In this document: one piece after another, positions 43,372-54,377 of the stretch | Layout of the letters: the number at the start of each line of letters is the position of its first letter | Numbering within the stretch: position 1 is the stretch's first letter | From: Paenarthrobacter sp. PH39-S1 | Lineage (GTDB): Bacteria; Actinomycetota; Actinomycetes; Actinomycetales; Micrococcaceae | DNA: 64,000 nt | Assembly (NCBI RefSeq): GCF_030063245.1 | Contig: NZ_JASISR010000019.1 | Location: 40,047 to 104,046 of the forward strand | Direction: 5' to 3' | The notes under the pieces: model-generated | Told to the model about the DNA's origin: nothing | The model's database searches: none | The model's input: only the letters and a program-made list of their open reading frames with translations | Program-made: the position numbers and the translations under genes

Positions 43372-43425
43372 CTGGCTCCGTACCATCGCATCCCCCAATA
43401 GCGATGGTGCGGAGTCTTTTAATTT
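43372..43425 (+). ncRNA. Hairpin RNA unit 2 with C-rich loop (6C-RNA-like)
   Basis: The stem GGCTCCG/CGGAGTC plus ACCATCGC/GCGATGGT (15 paired positions with two wobbles and a T-G) closes the same 11-nt loop ATCCCCCAATA (43390-43400). TTTTAATTT follows immediately, as in an intrinsic terminator. It could be a stand-alone RNA or the 3' hairpin of one about 210-nt transcript starting at unit 1. Confidence 0.6.
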
Positions 43426-43477
43426 CCGCAACGGTTCAGACCAGCCAGCACCGCCGCCCGTCGTCGGCCGTACATGA

Positions 43478-43762
43478 TCAGGCAGCTGTGACCGAGCGCA
43501 GTTTCCACCCTCCACCCTGCTGGTCCCTGAGCAGTTCCATCGTGGTGAGCTCACTCCGAAGGTTCCTTCCCAGCCGTGCCTGAACACGCCAAACCTCTAT
43601 ATCCACCCGGCCCAACCCCTTGGGCATCCGCCGCTGGCTTTCCCACCAGCTCACACGCTCGAACCATCGCAGCGGCTCGGCGCCTATCAACCACTCGCGC
43701 CCAGCGCGCTGGACTGCTAAAGGCAACCCGGCCGCCGTCGTACGCACCACTACATGTTCCAT
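43478..43762 (-). CDS. Small DUF6504-like protein
   Basis: 94 residues. LPLAVQRAGREWLIGAEPLR, WFERVSWWES and VDIEVWRVQARLGRN ... ELLRDQQGGGWKLRSV resemble the small actinobacterial proteins of the DUF6504 kind that often accompany Y-family polymerase genes. No polymerase gene is visible upstream here. The ATG at 43762 has AGGA close by, or a TAACGT box 8 nt upstream. The family call is from memory of the pattern and is moderate. Confidence 0.5.
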   Translation of the reverse strand: MEHVVVRTTAAGLPLAVQRAGREWLIGAEPLRWFERVSWWESQRRMPKGLGRVDIEVWRVQARLGRNLRSELTTMELLRDQQGGGWKLRSVTAA

Positions 43763-44765
43763 AGTCCTGAACGTTATGCGGGCCCACCGACAAAACCCGC
43801 TGGAGGGTATGTGTAGGACCGACTGTTGACGGGCGGCGCCCAATCAACCGCATAAGCGCGGCTTTGCCGATGCCCTGGATCGGTTCAGTCACCACTAGCT
43901 CAAGACCTTGATTGCGTCCCACTGAGTGGCGGAGGTTCTCATGACGCCCTCCCGGTCGCCGGCCGTTTACTGCATGCCTCCAGTCCATGCCCAGCACGTC
44001 CAACAGTATGGTCAGGAAAAGAGCAACGACGGCGGCACGGGCCACCCCCGCACGCGCTGGCCTTGTAGCGTGGTCTCCCGGTGCGCAGCGCACGTGCTCC
44101 AGGAGGCGAAGCCGCCGGACTATCCCAGATCGAGCTGTCCGGACGATTCCGGATCCGCGCGAAACACTAACCCGAGCTGGCGAAACATAGTGAATGGATC
44201 CATATGCCTGGCCCCGAGGGCGCTACAAACATTTCGAATCCTAACGCGCTTGCGGCTCTGCGGGCTTGGTCGTTCACGCGTCACTAAACAGTGGGTGTCG
44301 GCCGAGGCCTTGGCTTCCGCGACATGACCCGACCGAGTTCCGCCTGAAACAGGCCGTCGAACCCATCATTTTTAAGGATTCCCGCCTTCCGCCGTTGAAG
44401 GATGGTCGGGGAAGATCATGGCCACTAGGCAGGTGCTGTGCCTGATCTTCTCGCGGGTGCAGTCCAGGCCGAGAACCTGGACGAACGCATTGGTTGATTC
44501 CCTGCCCAAGGCCTGGACCATTTTCCGCCACAGTCTTGCTCAGCTCTCGATCCGATCCCCGCACCGTGAGCTCGTCCTGCTTGGTGATATGCGCTGAGAA
44601 CTAGGGATTCCAGATACCCCTGATCCGTTCAACGCAGACATTGATGCTACTCCTTGACCGGGCTTCATGCGAGGCCGAGCGACTGTGGCTGATCACGCTA
44701 TTTTTCACGCTATAGGCATCAGCGCAACGGCCTCCTCTTCGGAGTCGACCGCCCCATCGGGCAGC
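43763..44765. other. About 1 kb without a recognisable gene
   Basis: Neither strand has a frame with family signal. Codon-position GC looks irregular and stops are frequent. On the minus strand around 44370-44520 a stretch reads VQALGRESTNAFVQVLGLDC and then REKIRHSTCLVAMIF. It looks protein-like but stays unidentified and may be the remains of a lost gene. Confidence 0.4.
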
Positions 44766-44812
44766 AAAAAGCCCCGGCAACACAAGGCTTTTACCTTGGT
44801 TGCCGAGGCTTT
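44766..44812 (-). terminator. Terminator of tRNA-Val
   Basis: On the minus strand AAGCCTCGGCAAC pairs with GTTGCCGGGGCTT over a 20-nt loop and is followed by TTTTTGC, directly after the tRNA. Confidence 0.75.
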
Positions 44813-44819
44813 ATCTTTG

Positions 44820-44892
44820 TGGGCCCTACCGGGATCGAACCGATGACATCCACGGTGTAAACGTGGCGCTCTACCAGCTGAGCTAAAGGCCC
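44820..44892 (-). tRNA. tRNA-Val (anticodon TAC)
   Basis: Acceptor GGGCCTT / AGGGCCC, D arm AGCTCAGCTGGTAGAGC, anticodon stem CCACG/CGTGG with loop TTTACAC, and T arm ATCGGTTCGATCCCGGT. CCA is not encoded, in contrast to the tRNA-His of this window. Confidence 0.96.
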
Positions 44893-45060
44893 CTTATGCT
44901 GCCGCGACCGTCCGCTTCCGCGGATTTCCTGCGCCAGCCAACGAGGAATAACTGTACCCGAAAGTAGACCGTCGATGCTAACCGGGCAGAATCGGGGCAT
45001 AACCGCCAGGGACTCAGCCGCGCCGAACAACAGTTGGGACAGCGGGGATCGGCAAGCGAC

Positions 45061-45993
45061 TCAGCCGGGCGGAGCCAGCTGGTCGGCCAGGTACTGCAGA
45101 CTCTCGCTCACGCCGGCGTCGAGCTTGATACTGGCGGTGTCATCGCCGCGGGTTGGCCCGCGGTTGATGATGACCACCGGCTTGCCGGTCTTTTTGGCAT
45201 GGCGGGGAAATCGAAGTCCGCTCATGACCGTCAGCGACGAGCCGGCCACCAGCAGGGCATCCGCTCCGTCCACGATCGCGTAGGACCGCTCAACACGTTC
45301 CTTGGGGACGCTTTCGCCGAAGAAGACAAAATCCGGCTTGAGCATTCCGCCGCAGATTTCGCAGTCGGCGATCACAAACCGCGCGATGTAGGCTTCCTGC
45401 TCCAACGCGGCGTCGGCGTCCGGGGCCGCTTCGATGGGACCTTCCGCCTCGACCAGCTCAACGAACCCCGGATTCAGGGTGTCGAGGACGTCGGCGAGAT
45501 GGCTGCGGCTGACGACAGTGCGGCAGCTCAGACAGACGACCCTGTCGAAGCGCCCGTGCAGATCGACGACGTTCAGCGCACCTGCGTCTTCGTGCAGACG
45601 GTCGACGTTCTGGGTGACAATGCCCGTGGTCAGCCCGCTGCGTTCGAGTGTGGCCACGCCATAGTGGCCAGCGTTCGGGCCGGCGTGGCGCAGGTGCCGC
45701 CAGCCGAGGTGGTTCCTGGCCCAGTATCGTTGCCGCAGGGCGCTGTCGCCGACAAACTCCTGGTAAGTCATGGGGCTGCGCGGGACGGAGCCGGGTCCCC
45801 GATAATCCGGAATGCCCGAATCGGTGCTAAGCCCCGCGCCGGTCAGAATGGCCAGTTTCAGGCCGCCCAAGAGCGCCGTGATCTGCTCCAGCACGGGCAG
45901 TTCTGCCGCGGAAGGTTCGGGGACGCCGACACGCGCCGGTGCGCTGGCAAATCCAGTTATGCCGATTCCGACCGGCGGACGCGCATCCATCAT
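45061..45993 (-). CDS. Sir2 family NAD-dependent protein deacylase
   Basis: About 310 residues. The enzyme removes acyl groups from lysines using NAD. Seen: AILTGAGLSTDSGIPDYRG (NAD site), GIVTQNVDRLHEDAG with catalytic region DLHGRFDRVVC, zinc cysteines CLSC and CEIC, DFVFFGESVP, and LLVAGSSLTVMSGLRF. The start is uncertain: ATGs at 45993 and 45990 have no ribosome site, and about 35 N-terminal residues are low-conservation. It is upstream of tRNA-Val on the same strand. Confidence 0.92.
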   Translation of the reverse strand: MMDARPPVGIGITGFASAPARVGVPEPSAAELPVLEQITALLGGLKLAILTGAGLSTDSGIPDYRGPGSVPRSPMTYQEFVGDSALRQRYWARNHLGWRHLRHAGPNAGHYGVATLERSGLTTGIVTQNVDRLHEDAGALNVVDLHGRFDRVVCLSCRTVVSRSHLADVLDTLNPGFVELVEAEGPIEAAPDADAALEQEAYIARFVIADCEICGGMLKPDFVFFGESVPKERVERSYAIVDGADALLVAGSSLTVMSGLRFPRHAKKTGKPVVIINRGPTRGDDTASIKLDAGVSESLQYLADQLAPPG

Positions 45994-46089
45994 GCCGCGG
46001 AGTCCGCCACCGCAGAGCCCGTCACCGCAGAGCCCGTCACCGCAGCAGTACCGGCACTCGGCCCCGGGTGCATTTCCACATCCGCCGGA

Positions 46090-46590
46090 TCAGAGTTTCA
46101 CGAGGGCCTGGCGGTACCGGTCAAGGGAGCGGGCCTGGCCCGTCGGCGTGCTGAAGGCGTCGCGCAGGATCCCGGCTGCATCAATGACAAAAGTTCCCCG
46201 CCCCGCCATGCCGCGCTCGTCGTCGAAAACCCCATAGCGGCGGGCCATTTCACCGTGCGGCCAGAAGTCGGCCAGCAGGTCAAAGTCCAGCCCCTCGGCC
46301 TCGGCGTACGCGCGCAGCGTGTATTTGCTGTCCACCGAGACGGCCAGCACCCGGGCCTTGGCGGTGGCAAATTCGCCCAGATTGTCCCGGAGAGTACACA
46401 TTTCGCCGGTGCAGATTCCGGAAAAAGCAAAGGGATAAAACACGACGACGACGTTCCCGCCGCGCAGCGAAGCAAGCGAGATCCGCTCGCCGAACTGATT
46501 GGGAAGGTCGAAGTCGGGAGCAGCCTCGCCCACAACCGGCACACCTGCCGGTTCATCCGCCACCGGTGCGTTCGCCGCCGGCGCCGTCAT
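46090..46590 (-). CDS. Peroxiredoxin (AhpE-like)
   Basis: About 166 residues. This thiol peroxidase has the active-site stretch VVVFYPFAFSGICTGEMCTL, in which the first Cys is peroxidatic and a second lies three residues on. Also seen: DFDLPNQFGERISLASLRGG and AVSVDSKYTLRAYAEAEGLD. The sequence resembles the actinobacterial AhpE group rather than AhpC or Bcp. The ATG at 46590 is the most likely start, although no well-spaced ribosome site is seen. It sits downstream of DUF3052 on the same strand. Confidence 0.9.
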   Translation of the reverse strand: MTAPAANAPVADEPAGVPVVGEAAPDFDLPNQFGERISLASLRGGNVVVVFYPFAFSGICTGEMCTLRDNLGEFATAKARVLAVSVDSKYTLRAYAEAEGLDFDLLADFWPHGEMARRYGVFDDERGMAGRGTFVIDAAGILRDAFSTPTGQARSLDRYRQALVKL

Positions 46591-46621
46591 TCCGCCGCCG
46601 TCACGTCCGCCGCTGCGGCGG

Positions 46622-47041
46622 TCATGGCTTCTTGCGCGGCGCGAGCCGGGTGGCCGCCCAGTCGGTCGAAACGCCGACAGTGGTAGTTGGGTGCAGGCCG
46701 GCCGTCGGCGCGGCCTCCTGGATTTCCGATGGCGGGACATAACCGACGCGTCCGTTTTTCGGCGTCAGCACCCACACGATGCCGCCCTCATCCAAGGTCG
46801 TCAGCGAGTCCACCAGCGCGTCCACCAGATCGCCGTCGTCGGCCCGCCACCACAAAAGAACAGAGTCAACGACGTCGTGGTCCTCCTCGGTAAGCAGCTC
46901 GGACCCGACCAGTTCTTCAACACTGTCGCGCAAAGCAAAATCAACGTCGTCGTCGTACCCGAGTTCCTGGATCAAATCGCCATCCTTGAAACCCAATTTG
47001 CCCGCCACATTAACTACTGTGCCGGCGTCGGCCTCGCTCAC
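46622..47041 (-). CDS. DUF3052 family protein
   Basis: 139 residues; a conserved actinobacterial protein of unknown function. Seen: GKLGFKDGDLIQELGYDDDV, LLTEEDHDVVDSVLLWWRAD, GGIVWVLTPKNGRVGYVPPS and TTVGVSTDWAATRLAPRK, the full family pattern. The GTG at 47041 has AGGAGG 6 nt upstream, ruling out the longer frame to 47119. It is divergent from aceE, and in many actinobacteria it also neighbours aceE and a peroxiredoxin. Confidence 0.9.
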   Translation of the reverse strand: MSEADAGTVVNVAGKLGFKDGDLIQELGYDDDVDFALRDSVEELVGSELLTEEDHDVVDSVLLWWRADDGDLVDALVDSLTTLDEGGIVWVLTPKNGRVGYVPPSEIQEAAPTAGLHPTTTVGVSTDWAATRLAPRKKP

Positions 47042-47448
47042 GTTGTTCCTCCTGCTTGAAACGCATCCGCGCTTCGTTGAAGTTGTCGTCTTGATGTCTA
47101 TTTTACGAACTGCGGTCACGCTGCAAAACCTTTTGGCTCGTTTTCGGAAGCCGTCGATGACAGCATCCGCCCGGCGCCGCCGTGATTTGCGTTACTACAA
47201 GCCAACACCCTAACGCGTTCAGCTTCAAGCCAATGCCTGCGGGACATGCGTTTTCGGCGCAGACATCCAGCGCGGTGTCAGCGGCCAGGAGCACGCCGCC
47301 AACAGCACTACCCCTAATGGTACGGGGACCCGGGCACTTCCCGCAGGCCGCCGGCTACTTGGTAGGGCCTAACCCGGACTAGAGTGTTCGGTGTGCGCCC
47401 GCAGCCACAGCTGAGGGCCGGAAATACTGTCTTTAAGAGAGGTCTGAC
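47042..47448. other. Divergent promoter region of DUF3052 and aceE
   Basis: 407 bases without a gene. A plausible aceE promoter is CTTGGT (47358-47363), 16 nt, TAGAGT (47380-47385), leaving a leader of about 57 nt. No riboswitch structure is evident. Confidence 0.4.
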
Positions 47449-50202
<2,754 letters not shown>

Positions 50203-50267
50203 CAGCCAGAGGCTCCGGCTGACGCGCCAGCGGCAGTTGGAGAGGCTGCGACGCGCTAAGCTGCGCT

Positions 50268-50333
50268 GATAACGGGGCCGGCCCGCGAAGACGATGTTGC
50301 GCAACGTCGTCTTCGCGGGTCAGCCCCGTTATC
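50268..50333. repeat. 66-bp near-perfect palindrome
   Basis: Outer arms GATAACGGGGC / GCCCCGTTATC and inner arms of 19 bp, starting CCCGCGAAGACGA, meet at GTTGC/GCAAC without a loop. Only a 3-nt internal mismatch and one G-T are present. It follows aceE by 65 bp; there is no U-run, so termination would be by structure alone. Confidence 0.8.
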
Positions 50334-50384
50334 GGGTTCGGTCTCGACCCGGCACGGTCCAGCCGTTTGTCGTCATCGTGCAAA

Positions 50385-50401
50385 TTGTAGTGATCGTACA
50401 A
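50385..50401. promoter_or_regulatory. FasR-box candidate upstream of fasR
   Basis: TTGTA-N7-TACAA, the same pattern and spacing as before fabD. It ends 37 nt before the fasR ATG, which is about -38 to -54 if the mRNA is leaderless. Confidence 0.55.
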
Positions 50402-50426
50402 ATGCGGCTTCCATGGCGGCTGGCCG

Positions 50427-50432
50427 TATGCT
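50427..50432 (+). promoter_or_regulatory. -10 box of a likely leaderless fasR transcript
   Basis: TATGCT, 6 nt, then the ATG at 50439. Confidence 0.45.
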
Positions 50433-50438
50433 CGAAGA

Positions 50439-51677
50439 ATGGCTCAAGATCCCCGCACTCCGGCTGCTGCGCCGGAGGTCTCTGCCGCGGCTGCGGATGC
50501 GCAGGCCCTGACACTGGAAAAGCTGCGTGCCAACGTCGGCAGGCTTTCCACCGCAACGATGAAAGAACTCGAGAACACACTGCCCTGGTACCGCCGGCTC
50601 AGCGCGGATGAGCGCTCCGCGCTGGGAATGGTGGCGCAGAACGGGATCAATGCCTTCGTCTCCTGGTATCAGCGCCCATCGTCGCCGTCGTGGGTACTCT
50701 CCGACGTCTTCGGAACAGCTCCCACCGAGCTCACGCGCTCCATCAGTCTGCAGCGCGCCCTGCAGCTGATCCGCGCCGTGGTGCAGGTGGTGGAGGACCA
50801 CGTGCCGGAGATTGCGCCGAAGGCCGAGCAGGGCGCCTTGCGCGAAGCCGTGCTGCGCTATTCCCGTGAGGTCGCCTTCGCCGCGGCCGATGTCTATGCG
50901 CGGGCCGCCGAGAGCCGGGGTTCCTGGGATACCCGGCTGGAGGCACTGGTGGTGGACGCGATTCTGCGCGGCGAGGATACGGATTCCCTGCGGTCCCGGG
51001 TGGCCGCCCTGGGCTGGAAATCGCAGAGCCGGTTCACCGTGATGGTCGGCAACTCGCCGTCGGAAACCAACGCCGGCTTCGTCTCTGAACTGCGCCGTGC
51101 CGCCGGCCGCTTCGCCGAGGACGCGCTGGTGGGAATCCAGGGTGACCGGCTGATTCTGGTGCTGGGAGGCGTGGCCGATCAGGACACCGCCTACCTGCGT
51201 CTGGGCGAGCTGTTCGCCCCCGGCCCGGTGGTGTACGGCCCGCTGGCGGCGTCCCTGATGGAGGCGACCAATTCGGCGCAGGCCGCCTTTGCCGGGCTGG
51301 CCGCCGCCAAGGCGTGGCCGGGCGCGCCGCGCCCGGTGGCCGCGGACGATCTGTGGCCAGAACGTGTCATCTCCGGAGACGATTCGGCGCGCCGGGCATT
51401 GGTAAAGAACATCTACCGGCCGCTGCTGGCGGCTTCCAACGGGCTGGCCGAAACGCTCAGCAGCTATCTGCAGCTGGGCCATTCACTGGAAGCCACGGCC
51501 CGCGAGCTCTTTGTGCATGCCAACACCGTCCGCTACCGGCTGCGCCGCGTCTGCGACGTGACGGGCTGGGATCCGTTAATCCCCCGCGAGGCCTTCGTGC
51601 TGCAGACCGCGCTGGTGGTCGGCAGGCTCGCCGTACCGCCCAAGCCCGCCGTCGAACGAAACGGCAGCCGTCTGTGA
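50439..51677 (+). CDS. fasR: PucR-type transcriptional regulator of fatty acid synthesis (FasR)
   Basis: 412 residues. The C-terminal helix-turn-helix LGHSLEATARELFVHANTVR with YRLRRVCDVTGWDP is the PucR/CdaR-type DNA-binding domain. The N-terminal part (KELENTLPWYRRLSADERS, INAFVSWYQRP) matches the actinobacterial FasR group that sits directly before fabD-fabH-acpP-fabF, as in Streptomyces coelicolor, where it activates the fab operon. The ATG at 50439 has GAAGA close by and a TANNNT box 6 nt upstream. Autoregulation is suggested by a shared palindrome. Confidence 0.9.
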   Translation: MAQDPRTPAAAPEVSAAAADAQALTLEKLRANVGRLSTATMKELENTLPWYRRLSADERSALGMVAQNGINAFVSWYQRPSSPSWVLSDVFGTAPTELTRSISLQRALQLIRAVVQVVEDHVPEIAPKAEQGALREAVLRYSREVAFAAADVYARAAESRGSWDTRLEALVVDAILRGEDTDSLRSRVAALGWKSQSRFTVMVGNSPSETNAGFVSELRRAAGRFAEDALVGIQGDRLILVLGGVADQDTAYLRLGELFAPGPVVYGPLAASLMEATNSAQAAFAGLAAAKAWPGAPRPVAADDLWPERVISGDDSARRALVKNIYRPLLAASNGLAETLSSYLQLGHSLEATARELFVHANTVRYRLRRVCDVTGWDPLIPREAFVLQTALVVGRLAVPPKPAVERNGSRL

Positions 51678-51768
51678 TGGCGCCGGATCCGGTTCACGTG
51701 GGCCCGGGATGCGCCCCGGTTATGTCCCCGCTGTGGCAACGTCGCGGTCCGGACGGGTCACGGCGGCG

Positions 51769-51785
51769 TTGTAGACTTCCTACAA
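51769..51785. promoter_or_regulatory. FasR-box candidate upstream of fabD
   Basis: TTGTA-N7-TACAA (perfect arms extend to TTGTAG / CTACAA), 67 nt before the fabD GTG. It is identical in arms and spacing to the site before fasR. Confidence 0.6.
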
Positions 51786-51852
51786 AGCGGCTTCATGACC
51801 TTGGTGCATGTAAACACCGATAAACAGCCCACTCTTTGGAAAGCTGGACACT

Positions 51853-52824
51853 GTGCTTGCAATAGTCTGCCCTGGACAGGGTTCACAAACCCCCGGCTTC
51901 CTCGCGCCGTGGCTGGAGCTCCCCGCTGCAGCGGCGCGAGTCGCCGCGCTGAGCGAGGTGGCCGGCGTCGACCTGTCGGCGCACGGAACCACTTCCGACG
52001 CCGAAACCATCAAGGACACCGCCGTGGCGCAGCCGCTGATTGTCGCCGCGGGACTGATCACGGCGCACGCGCTTTTCAGTGCCGCGGGACTCCCGCCGGT
52101 GGAAGATTCTGCCCTGCGCGGCCTACCGCTGGTCCTGGCCGGACATTCGGTAGGCGAGATCACCGCCGCCTCGCTGGCCGGCGCACTCAGCGAACATGAC
52201 GCCATGATCTTCGTCCGCGAGCGGGCCAACAGCATGGCCGCGGCCGCTGCCCTGACGCCCACCGGAATGAGCGCCGTCGTCGGCGGTGACCCTGCCGAGG
52301 TGCTGGCCGCCATCGAGTCCGCGGGCCTAACCCCTGCGAACATGAACAGCACGGGACAGACCGTCGCCGCCGGCACCCTCGAACAGCTCCAGGTCCTGAA
52401 GGATAATCCGCCGGCCAAGGCCCGCGTGCTTCCGCTGCAGGTGGCCGGCGCGTTCCACACCCAGCACATGGCTCCCGCCGCCACCGCCCTGCAGGTGCTG
52501 CGCCCGGGCCTGAGCCTGCGCGATCCGGATCCGGTACTGCTCTCCAACTTTGACGGCCGGTCCGTGACCACCGGCGACGCCGTCATCGAAAGCCTGATCG
52601 CGCAGGTCTCGAGGCCGGTGCGCTGGGACCTGTGCATGGGAACCCTCGTCTCAATGGGCGTCACCGCGCTGATCGAACTCTCCCCCGCCGGAACACTGGC
52701 CGGCCTCGCCAAACGTGCCATGCCCGGTGTTGTCGCCGTTGCCGTCAAATCTCCAGAGGATCTGGAATCCGCCAAGGAACTGCTTGTCGCCGCACTGGCC
52801 GAGCGGGAAGAAGGAAACGCGTGA
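51853..52824 (+). CDS. fabD: Malonyl-CoA:ACP S-malonyltransferase
   Basis: 323 residues. The enzyme loads malonyl onto acyl carrier protein. Seen: VCPGQGSQTPGF (5-16), the active-site GHSVGE (97-102, Ser99), the Arg in FVRERANSM, and the catalytic His in GAFHTQHM. The GTG at 51853 has only a weak ribosome site (GGA). It is the first gene of the fab operon; its stop overlaps the fabH start (GTGA). Confidence 0.95.
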   Translation: MLAIVCPGQGSQTPGFLAPWLELPAAAARVAALSEVAGVDLSAHGTTSDAETIKDTAVAQPLIVAAGLITAHALFSAAGLPPVEDSALRGLPLVLAGHSVGEITAASLAGALSEHDAMIFVRERANSMAAAAALTPTGMSAVVGGDPAEVLAAIESAGLTPANMNSTGQTVAAGTLEQLQVLKDNPPAKARVLPLQVAGAFHTQHMAPAATALQVLRPGLSLRDPDPVLLSNFDGRSVTTGDAVIESLIAQVSRPVRWDLCMGTLVSMGVTALIELSPAGTLAGLAKRAMPGVVAVAVKSPEDLESAKELLVAALAEREEGNA

Positions 52825-53885
52825 GCACTCCCACCCTGCAGCAGAACCCGTTGCGCGAATTCACCCGCATCCTGGGCGTCGGGGCCTACCGCCCGAACGT
52901 CATCGTCACCAATGACGACGTCTGCCAGTGGATCGATTCCTCCGACGAATGGATCCGCCAGCGGACCGGCATCGTGACCCGGCACCGCGCCCCGCGCGAG
53001 GTCAGCGTCGTCGACATGGCCGCGGGTGCCGCCAAGGAAGCCCTGGCGAAAGCCGGCATTGACGCCTCCCAGCTGGGCGCCATCATTGTCTCCACCGTCA
53101 CGCATCCGTACGCGACGCCGTCGGCCGCTTCCCTGCTGGCCGAGCGCATCGGCGCGACGCCGGCTCCTGCCTTTGACGTCTCCGCTGCCTGCGCCGGCTA
53201 CTGCTACGGCGTGGCCCAGGGTGATGCGTTAGTGCGCGCCGGGACCGCGGACTACGTCCTGGTGGTCGGCGTGGAAAAGCTCTCGGACGTCATTGACAAC
53301 CACGAGCGGACCATCTCGTTCCTGCTCGGTGACGGCGCCGGTGCCGTCGTGATCGGCCCAGGTGAGCGCGCGGGAATCGGCCCGTCAGTCTGGGGTTCCG
53401 ACGGCAGCCGCTGGGACGCCATCGGCATGACGCACTCCCAGACCGCGATCCGCGACTTCAGCATCTCCGCGATGAAAGAGGACGACGACGGCGACCTTGC
53501 CGCCGTGGGCGAAGCGCACGCCAACCTGTGGCCGACACTGCGCCAGGACGGCCAGACCGTCTTCCGCTGGGCGGTCTGGGAAATGGCCAAGGTGGCCAAG
53601 CAGGCCCTCGATGCGGCCGGCATCACCGCCGACCAGCTCTCCGCCTTTGTGCCGCACCAGGCGAATATGCGCATCATCGACGAACTGGCCAAGCAGCTGA
53701 AAATCCCGGATTCCGTGCTGATTGCGCGCGATATCGAGGACGCCGGAAACACCTCGGCGGCGTCGATTCCGCTGGCAACACACCGGCTGCTGCGGGAAAA
53801 CCCCGGCCTCAGCGGCGGTCTGTCACTGCAGATTGGATTTGGCGCCGGGCTCGTATTCGGCGCGCAGGTCGTCGAGCTGCCGTAA
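52821..53885 (+). CDS. fabH: Beta-ketoacyl-ACP synthase III
   Basis: 354 residues. The enzyme condenses an acyl-CoA primer with malonyl-ACP to start fatty acid synthesis. The catalytic triad is intact: Cys124 in SAACAGYCYG, His in VPHQANMRII, and Asn in EDAGNTSAAS. DEWIRQRTGIVTRH is typical of the family. The GTG at 52821 overlaps the fabD stop by 4 bp and has AAGGA upstream. In this group branched primers (anteiso/iso) are expected, which is inference. Confidence 0.96.
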   Translation: MSTPTLQQNPLREFTRILGVGAYRPNVIVTNDDVCQWIDSSDEWIRQRTGIVTRHRAPREVSVVDMAAGAAKEALAKAGIDASQLGAIIVSTVTHPYATPSAASLLAERIGATPAPAFDVSAACAGYCYGVAQGDALVRAGTADYVLVVGVEKLSDVIDNHERTISFLLGDGAGAVVIGPGERAGIGPSVWGSDGSRWDAIGMTHSQTAIRDFSISAMKEDDDGDLAAVGEAHANLWPTLRQDGQTVFRWAVWEMAKVAKQALDAAGITADQLSAFVPHQANMRIIDELAKQLKIPDSVLIARDIEDAGNTSAASIPLATHRLLRENPGLSGGLSLQIGFGAGLVFGAQVVELP

Positions 53886-54007
53886 CATCCGACACGGTGC
53901 CGGCCCAGCCGGGCCGGCATAGCATTTCGGACCACAACCGTGGTTTGATCAACACTGCCTCACCCGATCACCGACCAAAGCGAAAATCACAAGAAAAGGA
54001 GCCATCA

Positions 54008-54253
54008 ATGGCTAGCAACGAAGAAATCCTGGCCGGTTTGGCTGAAATCGTCAACGAAGAGACCGGTCTTGCACCCGAGGCTGTCGAGCTGGACAAGTCG
54101 TTCACGGACGATCTGGACATCGATTCCATCTCCATGATGACCATTGTGGTCAACGCCGAAGAGAAGTTCGGCGTGCGCATCCCGGACGAAGAGGTCAAGA
54201 ACCTCAAGACCGTCGGAGACGCCGTCAACTTCATCTCCGGCGCACAGGCCTAG
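54008..54253 (+). CDS. acpP: Acyl carrier protein
   Basis: 81 residues, acidic. The phosphopantetheine serine is Ser40 in DLDIDSISMM, a variant of the usual DSL motif (Ile for Leu), seen also in other actinobacteria. EEKFGVRIPDEEVKNLKTVG is the standard second half. AAAAGGA precedes the ATG at good spacing. It is third in the fab operon. Confidence 0.96.
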   Translation: MASNEEILAGLAEIVNEETGLAPEAVELDKSFTDDLDIDSISMMTIVVNAEEKFGVRIPDEEVKNLKTVGDAVNFISGAQA

Positions 54254-54294
54254 TCCTTCCGACTGACCTATGCCCCGCATCGGCAGGGCATGAA

Positions 54295-54330
54295 GGGTGG
54301 CCGGTCCCCGCGTAGGGGAACCGGCCACCC
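54295..54330 (+). terminator. Strong hairpin between acpP and fabF
   Basis: GGGTGGCCGGTCCCC and GGGGAACCGGCCACCC pair over GCGTA with one bulge. No U-run. It may attenuate transcription or protect the acpP mRNA, favouring high ACP over FabF levels. Confidence 0.6.
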
Positions 54331-54377
54331 GACACGAACTGTCCTGCACATTTTTCTTTTTTCCAGAGAGTAGAACC

